This document shows positions 22,301 through 33,732 of a stretch of 64,000 nt of DNA, piece after piece. Position 1 is the stretch's first letter, and each line of letters begins with the position of its first letter. The stretch comes from Capitulum mitella (taxonomy: Eukaryota > Arthropoda > Thecostraca > Pollicipedomorpha > Pollicipedidae): positions 8,558,393 through 8,622,392 of the forward strand of contig CP099851.1 of the NCBI GenBank assembly GCA_030062745.1, written 5' to 3'. The notes under the pieces are model-generated. The model was not told the DNA's origin and did not search any database. It saw only the letters and a program-made list of their open reading frames with translations. The translations under genes were made by a program, and so were the position numbers.

Positions 22301-24707
22301 TAACTGATAGGAATTCCACCTCCGCCGTAGTCTGCGTACACTAACTAGTGCGGAACAGCTTACTTTTCTGAGCGGCCCTTGTCTGCTGTCTGATGTTACA
22401 AGACGACACTCAGCTCAAGTGGCTCCCTCTTTACTGTGGTGTTTTTTGTCCCGACGGGGGAGGCTTAACGAGGGATTCCGTGGACATGGAGAGTTATTGA
22501 TAAAAGCAGAGGACGTGCCCAGGGCCCCCGGCCCGCATTTCTTTTGCTTGACGAAAGCAGCGAGTGAGCTGCCTTGCCATACTCCATTTACGGGAATGCG
22601 CAACGGTGATCAATGGGAGTGATTTTAGTAAAATCCATTGCACACCATCTTTCCAGCAAGCGGTTTTCGTATGATTTCAGGTATCACTGAGCTCCTATTG
22701 AGCTCAATGATAACTGCGTGATGACTAACTCAGTGGTAACCAACCCTCCTTCCGTTAAGAAAATCGGTGACCCTAGAGCATATATTCATTCATTTCATTT
22801 CACTGCATCAGGAAAAAAGCAGGCAGCATGGGGAATTGGCAAAACAGGCCGTATTTTAACAAAAAGTAAAGACAATGTGCATAACTCGGCACAGCCCGGC
22901 ACCGGAGATAACCCCACAGATGCATGTCGGCGTGTGGCAGTCCGCCCGGGAGGCAGCCAGGGGCACCACCGATCCCAAACCAGCCCACTTCGCTATTGCA
23001 TACACAGGAACGCGACGAAAAAACTCACCTCTCATGTTGCAGCGCGAGAGTGTCACTTCGTTTGGAGACTCTGTCTTCATCGCAAAAGTTTAGCCCTCGC
23101 CGGACGGAGGAGGTTCTCTCTCAAACCGATGACGGAGGGACTGGCAGGCATCCCCCATTTGGCCCCTAAATGAGCTAGCGCCACGTGTATAGTGTCCAAA
23201 AGTAATCGATGGCGGTGCGCCCGAGGAATCCATCGCTACCGCCGTTCGGCCCCTCCAGACCAACCAGTAACCAGTAACTCAGGTCAGGTCGAATTTTATG
23301 TTTCAGAATTGTCAAGTCGATTTTCCGGAGTTAGCAACGGTCCATTTGGGGTCCAGTAGGCCTAAAATCGTCTCCATCATATTTAATGCCAAAAAATAGT
23401 ATGAAGATGTGGCGAGGCCGAAAAAGATCATCTTAAGTGAATGACCTCGTCTGACCACGAAAAAGCCATTGACGTATCTAGTGACCTGTTTGCATGAGGG
23501 CTGCCGGTCTGAACTGATTTCTTGCTCGTCATCTGCCATTCATGCATAATGATTGCCCGAAAACAGTAAAAGCCGACATTTGGCGCAAAAATCGTTCTGG
23601 AAGCCTTCAGTAATGACTGTCACAGCTCGATGGTCTGAGGTGGCCTGGTGTCACTCATTTTTTCAAAACATGTGCACTGCATCATTGAAATGAAAGTATC
23701 GTCAGCTATGCCAGATTTTACGGCGCTGTCTTGCGCCGTACTGCCGTGGTCCCGGGAAACATTGGCATCCGCCCCTCGTCCGGCGAGTGGTAAAAGCAAA
23801 GCGGTCCGCAAAACCATGCTTTGGTAGCGGCTAGGTTTTAAAACCGATGAATCATTGTAGTCAGTAACTGCCTTCTCCTCAGGTCAATATCGGCTAAATG
23901 AAAGGCTAAGTGCCATTATCCTATTTTATGAAGTTGCGGGTGCCAAAAGTGTGCTTACTATCGCATAATAGCGGGGACGGTCTGCGCCAAACTAAAGGGC
24001 GAGGCAAAAATAAAGTTCTAAAGGGAGGATGGGAAAACAGACCCCTTTCTTATCTTTCTCTTTCTAAAAAAAAGAAAAAAAAACATAGGAGGATTTAAAG
24101 TGCTGCAATCATTCTGGCAGCAACGAAATATTAAGTAACGTAAACATTAAAAACAAAACAGCCCCACAGTCCATTCCCCCTGAAATAATTGTGGAAAGGC
24201 ATTTGCCTGCGGTCTCTAAATGCAGTTACTTAACTGGGAAAAACATCGCCCCGATGGAATGAACAAAAAATTTGGACACCCAGTCAAACTCTGATTAAAT
24301 AGGCCACCGAAGCCTTGATGAAATAGGCTCTGAGAGTTTGTTCATTAGTTCAGGAGATATCGAGGGACAATTTTTGTCCCTGTCTAGTCAACTGCGTTAC
24401 GCTAGATTGGTAGAGGCTGGTTATGGCAGCGTTTTTGCTTTCCTAGCTAAGCTTTCCGATTTCCTATCGGCGAATACAAATCTGTTAGTTTGAATAACCA
24501 ACCACTAGATGGCATAGCCCATCTGCGCAGTTTCAATTGCTTCGACCGTTGCCTGTGGAGCTTGACGTCAGTTCTGGCCTGCGTAGTGATCAAAATTCAT
24601 GTTTTCTGAGCTCTGACCTTTTGAAAGCTTAATGTTAGTGGCAGAGCAGATCGTTTTCAAAGGTCACAGGGTTCTTTCTAGTTTCGGTGAAGTGAAGTGG
24701 CTCATGA

Positions 24708-24713
<6 letters not shown>
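22301..24713. other. No recognised gene; one weak minus-strand exon candidate
   Basis: A minus-strand ATG at 23080 opens 17 codons (MKTESPNEVTLSRCNMR) and then reaches AG|GTGAGT at 23029/23028, a near-perfect splice donor. It could be a short first coding exon, but nothing else supports it. An A8 tract lies near 24074. AGGTCAGGTC words occur at about 23280. Confidence 0.3.

Positions 24714-24755
<42 letters not shown>
24714..24755. repeat. (TA)n microsatellite
   Basis: About 20 TA units. Confidence 0.95.
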
Positions 24756-24760
<5 letters not shown>

Positions 24761-26390
24761 CTTGTTTTGATGTTAGTGGTTAGTGGACCACGGGCGGTTC
24801 CGAGGGGCATGTCGGTCATGGCCCCTCAAGCACGATTAAGATGAGCAAATAGTCATTTGGCACTCCCCCCTCCCGCCTCCGAGAGACATGGGCATTTCTA
24901 CTCAGCCATTATCTGAAGCTGCTGGAACTCCGAATCCAACATTTTACTAGCGTCTCCCCCCACCCCTCCGGTCAACGACCCGCTGACTTGCCATCTAGAC
25001 CCAGGAAACTGTTTTACCCCCCCCCTCCCGCAAACGGAGCCGCTGGATCCGCCCCTGTTGTGAAGAACACTACATTGTACCCACAAAAACACATACATAG
25101 TTTTCTTTCAACGGAGACCAGGAAACAATGCTGGTCATGTGGGCTGATCTCGTTTCCCTATCGAAAACCATTTTTTGCCGTCAAGGAGGAGGAATTGGGC
25201 CTCGTAGCCCTGGCCATGGAAGAACCTTTGCAATGCGCACTACGCATGCCTCCAATTTTTTTATCGTTCCGGGACTTACTGTTAAATTTTTGCCACCATC
25301 CTTTGGGCTTTCTTGACTGAAGATACCTCGCGCAAGTACCAATGAGCGTTTCCAACTAACGCGGGACATTCGGGGCATTTGACGCCCCTTTGCTTTTTCT
25401 GGATTTTAGTGCAGCGCGAAACAAGGCAAAGCTTCGAGTAAGTCCACTTCGAGCATTACAGCTCATTTAAAAAAAAGGCTAATCGACTAAGTCATTGCAG
25501 TTTGTTTTATTGTGTGGGGATAACCTGGACTTTGTTTGCGGTTTTCCGGAACAGTTTGCGTTTCAACGTTTTTTCTGTTCCTCAGAACATGACTCGAGAA
25601 AGAAGCTCATTCAGGGTGCGTTGGCTCGCCAGATCATAAGAAGACCAGTAGGACCCCTTGTGGGACGCATGCCAGGGCTTCGTCCTAACATGTTAACTGC
25701 GGGGAGAACCCCGCAGTAGAGCTGCCAGCAGCGTCCAGAGAAGTCGAAATCATGTTCTTGAAGGACAGACCTAATTTATAATACGGCGGAAAACATCGGC
25801 TTCCGTCCAGCTTACTCTCGTTAGACCTCGCATGCATCGCTCCCTCGAGGCGACCTCCTCCACCATGTTATTCTCGATAAGAATAAATTGTTCGACAGAT
25901 TAACAACAGGGACCGTCTTCGGGCAACATGTCCTGTCCTCTTTCTTCCAGGCGTTCGTTTACAAAGCAGTCGCTTTAGTCTGCTGTCAGTTACTCTCCTA
26001 TGTCTGGTTTTGTTACATCCGTTTCGGCATGCCATGGTTTGAGAGCCCTTCATCAATAGCGTGACGCGTGATGTTCCCCTTTAGACAACTGTCGCTCCAG
26101 GCAAAGCGCCGAGGAGTCGTTTTGGAGACCAGTTTGTTGAAATAATGAAGGATTACAGTATTTGATCATGCATGCATTTTTTATGCTGATATGCGTGGGG
26201 TTTTAAGCAGCAGAAAGAGGGTGAATCCTTGGCCATGAATTATATTTGTGGGCAGGCAACACCAATGCAAACACGACAAGGAGAGTAGAGTGGAGAATGA
26301 CAGGCTGTAACCTTCTCAGCATAAGCGATCAGCAGAGAAGTACAAACCAGCAGCCTCACCTCAAACCACCACAAACGACCAGACCAGATC
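24756..26390. other. No recognised gene
   Basis: C-tracts near 24955 and 25017 and short frames on both strands. Nothing is supported by homology or splice signals. Confidence 0.4.
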
Positions 26391-26448
26391 AGAGAGAGAG
26401 AGAGAGAAAGAGGGAGAGAGAGAAACAGACAGACAGACAGACAGACAG
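26391..26448. repeat. (AG)n followed by (CAGA)n microsatellite
   Basis: AG-rich run at 26391-26424, then five CAGA units. It explains the ERERKRERE/TDRQTDR open frame across it. Confidence 0.95.
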
Positions 26449-27440
26449 GGAGAGCAAGGGTAGTTATGGCGCGACGTCGACTTTGAGTTATACTTGGCGC
26501 GCTGCCAGCATTTGCGTTAAAACGCAACCTTACATAAAACGCACATATGATCCTTTTGTATTTTCATTGAAACCATCCTGTCCCTGGCACTCGCCCCTGC
26601 TTCGTTTACGAATATCTGTCGTCATTTTTACATCACACGACTGTAGACCAGGCACTTCCAAAGGGCTGGGCTAGCTTATTTAAAGCAACATGATACATGG
26701 CCTCCAAGAAAAGGAAAGTGCATCAGCCAACCCAAAATTGCGATATTCTCCAGCAAAACTGAGAACAGAATTCGTAGATTTGCCGAGGATTCGTGAACCA
26801 CACCCGTGCTTGTCTAATTCGCTTCTTACACTCGCTTCTCCTAAAGTATGCTTGCATTCACGATCTTAACAATGAAAAAATATCGCAGGTGTCATGCCAT
26901 TCATTCCAGTAAAGTAATGATTTCCGGGAGCGATTTCACATTTTTTCCAAACGCTTAGTCAGTTTTGACCCCCCTGATGTCAAATTCATTGCCAAAACCG
27001 CTAAAATTGCAATGGAAATTACTCTATTCATTCCACAAAGTGGCGTCCGGCTGAAACGGCCTATGATTGGTTGTGTCATCACGAAACCCCTAGTAACCGG
27101 CCGGTCCAACCGGACCAAGACGATTGACACGGCAAAAAAAGTCACTTCAGGTTTTTTGCCTGCAGTTCCTGAACCGTTCGAGATAAAACCGTGAAACTTG
27201 GTGACTGTTCTTCACGTCCTTTCGGAACACACGTTGGAATAAATGAACGATCCTAGTCCTTCAAGTAGTGACTCTAGAGGGGGATTTAAGGAGGCACGTT
27301 TTAAAAATCATTTACCCCATAGACCATCCCATTGCCTTAGAACCGACACAAAGCCATACCTTAATAAGCTTGGGGCGCAAACGCTATATGAATCCTCGCC
27401 AGTCAAGAGGAGCACGGTTGGTGCGACTGCCAGCAATTTT

Positions 27441-27534
27441 CCGAGACAGATGCTGAACCGGTCTGCCGAACGGGCTGAAATAATTCTCCGAGATAGATGC
27501 TGAACCGGTCTGCCGAACAGGCTGAAATTTTGGC
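27441..27534. repeat. Tandem duplication of 47 bp
   Basis: Units 27441-27487 and 27488-27534 share CCGAGA.AGATGCTGAACCGG and TCTGCCGAAC.GGCTGAAA with few differences. The flanks 26449-27440 and 27535-28279 hold no recognised gene. Extended half-sites CAAGGTCAAGGTCACGG lie at about 27787. Confidence 0.85.
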
Positions 27535-28279
27535 TACCTGAGTTTGAAAACCCTTTTCACGTGCCCTGAAAACTTCGAGTTGATGTCATTCCCGAGTGCT
27601 GAGCTGTGACCTCGTTCCCGAGGGCTTCCAGGCCACGAATGTCAAAAATCCCAGCCGTGCTGTATCAAAATAGTGTTTCCGAGTTAGTTTTAGATCACAC
27701 CGTTGTTTTCTAGCGGTTCCAGAGTTGCCATCCGGCTATGAGATGAATTTTTATACCCATTGCAATATCCAGGTCACGGTTGCGTCAAGGTCAAGGTCAC
27801 GGCGAGGTGGAATTCCATGAAAACTGCTGCTGCGACTTTCCTTTCAAAGTGTGTCTAGAGGTATCCGTGTGGTTCCATGGGAGCATGACATGTCTGTAGT
27901 GGGAACGAAATCATTCATGATCACGCTCATGTCGGGTCAAGTTTCGGAATTCGTCGCAAGTGATAGGACTTGATCTTTTAATATCTCATCTGACCCAATC
28001 TGGCAGGTCAGCCGTAAGATCCTAAAGTTGCCTAGATAAAAGTTTTAGAAAACAGTCATGGCAATCTTCTGATTTCATTTCTGGAACGTTAGGTGTGTAA
28101 ACGTGTAGCGGGTCGCACCAAACCCCCCCCCCAGCTATTTTAGGGGGTTGCGCCAATCCCCTTTTCTGGTTTTTGCCCCCGAAGAAAGTGTCAAAAACCA
28201 GGAAGCTGGAAGGGGTAACATCATTACTTACATGAATGAACAGGCACGTTACTCGCTTTACATGTGATGGGCATCTTAC

Positions 28280-28417
28280 CTCAGTGTCCGTGTTTTGCAC
28301 CGTTTTCATCTCCCTGTGCTGAGAATACTGACTAATAAGAGCCCCGCAGCACCCACAACCCAGAACCACGTACCCGGAGTTTTGTAAACGGCTGGTAAAT
28401 TCGGTCAATTTGCCGTA
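28280..28417 (-). CDS. Weak candidate exon with strong donor
   Basis: The minus strand is open for 46 codons after a TAA at 28418-28420. It contains a hydrophobic Cys-rich segment YVVLGCGCCGALI (residues about 16-28) and ends ...KTVQNTDTE at GAG|GTAAGA, a close donor match, in phase 0. The hydrophobic run is short for a membrane helix. I do not recognise a family. It sits about 300 bp downstream (minus sense) of the terminal exon candidate at 28725-28953, so the two cannot belong to one transcript unless the latter's stop is skipped. Confidence 0.2.
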
Positions 28418-28683
28418 TTAAAAACGCCCCTAACCGTAACATACCCATTAAAATGCATGATGTGTGAAAGACTGGCAACTCAGAACAAATTCCGTCTTCT
28501 GATTCCAAATCCGTTCCCGAAAATGGCAAAACGGTATTACAAAAGGCTGTAATAAGCATGTTAAGGCGTGCTCGGATCATATGGCCTGCGATTGTAGCTC
28601 TCAATCTCGTGACGCCGTTGCAGACTGAACACGACCGATGCCAGCGAGTAAGAACCATTTGCTATTTGTGGTACGAAAATTAG

Positions 28684-28689
28684 TTTATT
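28684..28689 (-). terminator. Poly(A) signal AATAAA (minus strand)
   Basis: Canonical hexamer 35 bases past the stop of the 28725-28953 candidate exon. Confidence 0.35.
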
Positions 28690-28724
28690 CTGAGGATTTA
28701 ATCGGAGGTGCTGTGTCCGACTGC

Positions 28725-28953
28725 TTACCACGTTGCGCCACTGGTGGCTGCGCGCGTTAGCTGGCCAGAGAGCGAGAGACTGCGCGGGAGGAAGTTACCG
28801 CAGTCCTGATGGGCACGTGCGAAATGCCTGAAGTCGCCGTTGTGCTGAAAGCCGCCGAAAACAGTACAACTCCGCCGAGTAACCGTTGGACCGGGACTAC
28901 GGGAACGGTCACATTCAGGAGACGGTGACAAAACGCTGAAATATATCGCGCAT
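28725..28953 (-). CDS. Candidate terminal exon with polypyrimidine acceptor and poly(A) signal
   Basis: In minus sense an excellent acceptor (eight T, then ACAG) ends at 28954. The frame then runs 75 codons, from CAIYFSVLSPSPECDRS to ...LTRAATSGATW, and a TAA stop. AATAAA follows 35 bases later at 28689-28684. The residues are polar and low in hydrophobic clusters, and no domain is recognised. The same frame is also open upstream across the T tract (to 29162), where a second acceptor-like CCTTCTCTGCAG occurs near 29123. Three independent signals agree, but homology is lacking and the last codons overlap a donor-like GTAAGC. Confidence 0.3.
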
Positions 28954-29554
28954 CTGTAAAAAAAAGATGTATAAAAAAGGTATTCCGAGTTTTTGTGTCT
29001 CTGCGTCTCCTCGTTGTCTGGTTGTCCTCGGAACACTGCAGGTGGAGTTCTCATGAACAACCGGTCCTGCAAACGGTAATAGCTCCGTGACTCGACCTGT
29101 TGTCGACTTGAAACCTGAAAAGCCTGCAGAGAAGGCTGTGCTAAGTCATATATGTCACACATCGGCCGATTTTACGGGCCCCCAGCCCAGTCTAAAATCC
29201 TGTACAAAAGTTTAAAATATTGTAGTCAATGTCTTGCAGACCAGACAGCTTGTTACTATTGGCGATCTGCAACATTGCTGTTTACCTCGCCACCGTGCAG
29301 AGACAGAACAAGTGAATCTCAGCGAACGCAAAGTGCAGTATTTGTGGTGTCTGACGAACAGTTACCGTCTTTCTAGCTGCCTAACAGAATGCTTGCTACT
29401 GTTCCATGGATCGATGATTTAAGCAAAACTTGACACGTGGTTTTTGCGTTGTTTTGCTCGCAGTTTTAGAAGAACCGTCAGTAAAGCAATGTGTGTCAGT
29501 TTAAAAACTATGACCTCAGTTTCCTCGGTTGTGTTATAAAGAGGCAGCAAGATC

Positions 29555-29625
29555 GCCTAGCCGAGGTGGTCTTGTAATATGATATCAAATAATCGTACCG
29601 ACGTTCGCTGGTTTGAATCCAGACT
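29555..29625 (+). other. tRNA-like segment (SINE head or tRNA pseudogene)
   Basis: A-box-like TAGCCGAGGTGG at 29558-29569 and B-box-like GGTTTGAATCC at 29610-29620 match pol III consensus at 11/12 and 10/11, with tRNA-like spacing. CCGAGGTGGTCT resembles the D arm of Leu/Ser-type tRNAs. No acceptor stem pairs, so it is not a functional tRNA. Confidence 0.4.
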
Positions 29626-30123
29626 GGAGCCTGAATTCAGGATATTTTCAGCGCTGTCACATCAAAGAAGGAAGGGGGCCTACAACATACAAAACCAAAA
29701 TAATACTCCCTAGCAAATATGGTAACTCTGCTTTCTGTTTATCCACGATAATGAGCTGAAATAGCGACTTGGGGCTGTTTTGAGACCGTTTGTGGATGAA
29801 TGTATGTTGGCTGGGCGTTACATGATTTTGGAGGCGGATGGTTTGCTGACCATAACGAAGCATTACGAAAATGTAAGGGGGAAACACGGAAAATCCTTCA
29901 CTTAATGTATAAACCAGGGGGGTCAATTTGCATTCTTTTGAGAGGGCCATGGCCTACCCAATGTTATTCCCCCGGTGTTGGTCTGGGCTCCTCCAATATT
30001 TTCTGCCGGCTGTAAAGGGAAATGAGTAGTAACAACGAAAAGAACGGCCGCAATAGATGATAAATAAGCAGAAAGTGAACGATAAAGTCCAAAGCGGTTT
30101 ATCTATCTATCTTTCTGTCTTCT

Positions 30124-30130
<7 letters not shown>
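29626..30130. other. No recognised gene
   Basis: This may include the tail of a SINE headed at 29555, but no second copy was found in the window to define it. Confidence 0.35.
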
Positions 30131-30171
<41 letters not shown>

Positions 30172-30176
30172 GTATA
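30131..30176. repeat. (TA)n microsatellite
   Basis: About 20 TA units with TG interruptions. A local duplication follows: the ACCCA.ATTTTG.GAA.GA.TGTAT block at about 30176 recurs at about 30231. Confidence 0.95.
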
Positions 30177-30463
30177 CCCACATTTTGGGAATGAATGTAT
30201 TTTTTTCTTGATAAATAGTAACAAAATGTATACCCATATTTTGAGAACGACTGTATATTTTTCTTGAGAAATAGTAACAAAAAAACTGCAAATTGTCGTT
30301 GGTCAAGATAAAGTTGGCCTAAATCCGCTGAGAAACCTACATTTGAGGGAGGTCAGGTTGTCGGGCGCTCGGCTCGGCCCTCCCCCAGTCATTTATAGAG
30401 ATTAACACCCCTGGTATGGGTGGCCACAAGCCAGTTTCCTTACTCCTCCTTGACGGCTAATTT

Positions 30464-30469
30464 TTTATT
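30464..30469 (-). terminator. Poly(A) signal AATAAA (minus strand)
   Basis: Canonical hexamer about 47 bases past the stop of the candidate exon at 30516-30812. Confidence 0.4.
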
Positions 30470-30515
30470 AAATCCTTGCCTCATTTTACGAATTTGATCA
30501 AAATGAAAGAAAACA

Positions 30516-30812
30516 CTACACACTGTCGTAGCGCGAGACAGACCTAGGCAGGTGGGACTGGCCTCTGAAAAAGTCCGATGCATCATCGTACGCCCCGGTC
30601 TCTCCTGGGCTCCGATCGTAGTATTCCCGTCCGGACACCGCTGCACTACCACGATCTTTGACCGGATGACAAGCACACGGTGATGGCCACTGGCTGTCTA
30701 GTTTATGCGCATATTTGGCTTTTTCGTCCTGCACCGCACTGTTCACCTGAGGCTTGTTTCGAATATGGTAACAGGTGTACGGCCGTGCGTCCGACACCCA
30801 ATGTGATGAGCT
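30516..30812 (-). CDS. Candidate 3'-terminal coding exon, 98 codons
   Basis: In minus sense an acceptor-like TTCGTTGTCGTAGCAG ends at 30813. The frame then runs 98 codons in phase 0, beginning SSSHWVSDARPYTCYHIRNK and ending HLPRSVSRYDSV, then TAG, with AATAAA 47 bases on. The product is polar, with Tyr/Asp/Ser-rich stretches (REYYDRSPGETGAYDDASDF). It looks like the cytoplasmic tail of a membrane or scaffold protein. The last residues DSV could act as a class III PDZ ligand, but that is a guess. No family recognised. If real, upstream exons lie at higher coordinates. The 30980-31420 CpG-rich block is close by. Confidence 0.35.
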   Translation of the reverse strand, partial: SSSHWVSDARPYTCYHIRNKPQVNSAVQDEKAKYAHKLDSQWPSPCACHPVKDRGSAAVSGREYYDRSPGETGAYDDASDFFRGQSHLPRSVSRYDSV

Positions 30813-30979
30813 CTGCTACGACAACGAACTGTTACGCACCAGACGAACTGGGTTCTTAACCGCGCCGTTGTCTGGTACCTCGCAATCGTGACTGCTGTGC
30901 ATTGCCGCAATAGCGAATAGGAAAATTACATTCCCACTATTCAGAAACGTGGAGGTCAATGGAGTTCAGTGGAGTGGGA

Positions 30980-31420
30980 TAGTTCAAAGGAATTCGCAAT
31001 GACATTCAGCCACAGTCCGACCGGCTGCAGTTATGCGAGGCCCGGGGATACTGCGGCGATTTTTCAGGGTCCACTTTCCCGCTGCGCGAGCGACGACCTC
31101 ACGCGAGTCGTGACACTGCTGGCCTCGCGGACGGCGGGCGGTGACCCCGGTGATGACGTCACAAGGGGAGGGGCTGCCCGTGGAAGCGGTTCGGCGAGGT
31201 CACCTGAGCGCCGGTCCGGGCGCGCGGCTCAGCTGACCAGTCAGCTGACGGCCGGCGTGGAGTGGTGTGAGGTCCAGTGCGCGGGAGAGTGGTCTTCACG
31301 TGCAGCAGGGAGTACGGGGCGGCAGCGGACGCAGCGACGACAGCTGATACTGGCTGCGGTACGTGGGTGCGAATGTCGGTGTCCTGTGTGTTTGCACAGC
31401 TCCGGAACGAGCACACCGGA
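30980..31420. other. CpG-rich block, possible promoter/first exon
   Basis: CpG-dense DNA with a full CRE at 31154 and repeated CAGCTGAC words near 31231-31249. A plus-strand ATG at 30999 opens a 182-codon frame through it (to 31547), Arg/Ser/Gly-rich with no domain. A donor-like GCG|GTACGT lies at about 31359. The block is the best promoter-like candidate for a plus-strand gene here, possibly divergent from the minus-strand exon at 30516-30812. Confidence 0.35.
31154..31161. promoter_or_regulatory. CRE-type palindrome TGACGTCA
   Basis: Perfect CREB/ATF consensus inside a CpG-rich block, in the context GATGACGTCACA. Confidence 0.5.
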
Positions 31421-31760
31421 TGAACTGCTTTGCGCTAATTTGTACGTAAATGGAGCACGGTGTTTCTATGATTTTGGAGTTCAGAACCGAAATGATTGTC
31501 AAATTGCACATCAAACTACAACTGAAGCTGTGCGACAAAAAAGCTGAGGAATTCATGACGGCACTCCCAGGCTCTGATTCGACGCGATGTTTATTGCATA
31601 GGTGTTGCAGCGATGGTCGGACTGCTGACCAACCATTTTCCCGCGTGCCGTCCATTAACATCTTTCCATTAACATCTTCCTCTGGGTGCAGTGGGGTGCA
31701 ACCGTACGGAGATGAGCGGTGACGGTTTTATCAGGCGATCTTAGTACTGATGAGACTTCC

Positions 31761-31830
31761 TATATATATGTGTATATATCTATATATATATATATATGTG
31801 TGTATATATATATGTATATGTATATATATA
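31761..31830. repeat. (TA)n/(TG)n microsatellite
   Basis: TA-rich run with scattered TG and TC steps. Confidence 0.95.
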
Positions 31831-33732
31831 AATACCGAATGCAAGGGCATATTTGCCTTTAATCCACCACTGACTGGGTCGGTGTTCAACGCACTCCCCC
31901 CACCACCCTGGTGCATTTCCGTAGGCATCTCCCAAATGAATAACCGCAGCGCCCTGAAGTTTTCAGTACCTTTTCTTACATCCATTCTGCACGTACTTAC
32001 GGAAAAATTGGAAACGAGGTCACCTTAGATCACGACTTAATGACGTGATAAAGACGACCATGTTTTGCGGTTCGACATTCGATTTGCGATTTGCGACTTG
32101 TGATTTGACGACTTGACGTTACTTCACCGCCGTATTGTCGGTGCTTTTACAATGTACGGTGACTGGGTTGCAGTGCGTATCAGCATGACCTGAGAGTTCA
32201 GTATGGAGCGCCCCTGACCTCAGGCTGCTAAGTCGTCCTAAGTCATTTACGCATTTTTCATTTCCGGACCCAATAAGAATACATTTGAGAAGAGGAAATG
32301 ATGACTTTTTTGTACGGTCAGATAGATTATCGAATTTTCTTGCAACGAATTCCACGTACAACGCACACAGCGGCTTTTTGCAACATTGCAGTATGTTTTC
32401 GTAGTTTAGCCTTTGATGGTTGTACGCAGATTTCAGTTCAACGAGTAAACTGGTGGGGTCTGTTTGACAGAGATGATTGTTGTGGTGATATCGGTCTTTG
32501 CAGCCTTGTGCAACATTCCACGGAAATGTGCAACATGGACAAATTGGCTTGCAGGATCATCCGAAATGTCAGGTGGAGGCCACTAGCATGCTCGTGGTAT
32601 TCCGACTTTGAAACTACAAAATGTTACAGTGTTGCATATGTACGATAATTGGGTCATGTCAAGGCTGTTTGGCGCCTCGGGCTCTTCAGAAGTGTCGTTT
32701 TTTACAATCGCCGTGTCAGATGGACCAGGAAACATGTATCTCATCACACGTGATATCCGTAGTCAAATTTGACCCCACTTGTGACCTTGGCCTTGCATGT
32801 GTCTTGGGTCAGAAGGCACGAAGAATAGCAGATTCAGCTGCCAGAAACATTACCACGCAAACGTCAGTCTCGTTTTCCTTCTCATTTTGATTAGGCGGCC
32901 CTGGAGAAAAGAGTCGCTTTTCTGTGTTTGACCAGACCTATGGCGTCATCAGTGGACCAAAAGCACAAAACGCAATGTCACAAGACCGCAGGTTTTGGGG
33001 CTACCGAAAGACGCTTGAATCAGCCGAATCGGACGATTGGTTTCCGAGATAGACTGGTGGGCGTTAAATGCTACCCTCAGTGAATGGGAAGGTGGCGAAA
33101 CACCCTAGCCAATTCGGGCTTAATGAACTTCTTGTCTGTTTGTTCTGTGTTTCGGATGAGATCTTTCGTTTGTTTCGTACGTCGTAAATGAGGTCGCCAG
33201 TTGGCAGGTGCATTTATTACCAGCTGACGCTTCAAAGAGTCTGTTTCACATTTTCAAAGCAATGTGATCCAGTTTTATATGCAGCACATTAAAGGTTGCG
33301 CCAAAGGCGAACATGCACTTACAGATAATGCTTGAAAAGCGCCGTCAATTTCGAAATTATACGTCCGCCAGAATTACATGACTATATAAAATGCTTCCTT
33401 CCCACTCTTTTCTTCGTCTGTCTATCTCCGGACATTCGAAAACTTTGTGACATTGCACTTGAGGAAAGCATTTTGTTTATTGATGTGACTTTGGTTGATA
33501 TATAACCTGAAAACTGACGAGGCTTATCAAACCTTATCCCGAAATGCATGCTTGTTTTCTGCGTAACCTTGAATGTTTTGCATATTAAGCTCCTTGCGCT
33601 GAAAATGAGGAGCAGGTTCCTTGAGGCGTTAACAGATAACAAGTATAAATGGTAATTGGCGACCTCATATGCGGCCTGTCGAAACAAACCAAAGACTTTT
33701 TCAAAACACAGAAGAAACGCACAAGAAACTCA
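31831..33732. other. No recognised gene
   Basis: AT-leaning. A GATTTGCGA/CTTG-type short repeat occurs near 32081-32117. TGACC words occur near 32770-32795. No frame is supported. Confidence 0.4.

Noticed and set aside
21732..22319. 195-codon minus-strand frame
   Set aside because: Its end is a YIYIYI run from the (TA)n tract, and the rest lies in repeat-like GAATCC-rich DNA without a domain.
26240..26674. Frames reading ERERKRERE or LSLSLSL
   Set aside because: Translation of an (AG)n/(CAGA)n microsatellite.
28280..28417. Cys-rich segment VLGCGCCGALI as a tetraspanin or scavenger-receptor membrane helix
   Set aside because: The hydrophobic run is too short and no neighbouring family residues are present, so I kept it only as an unnamed exon candidate.
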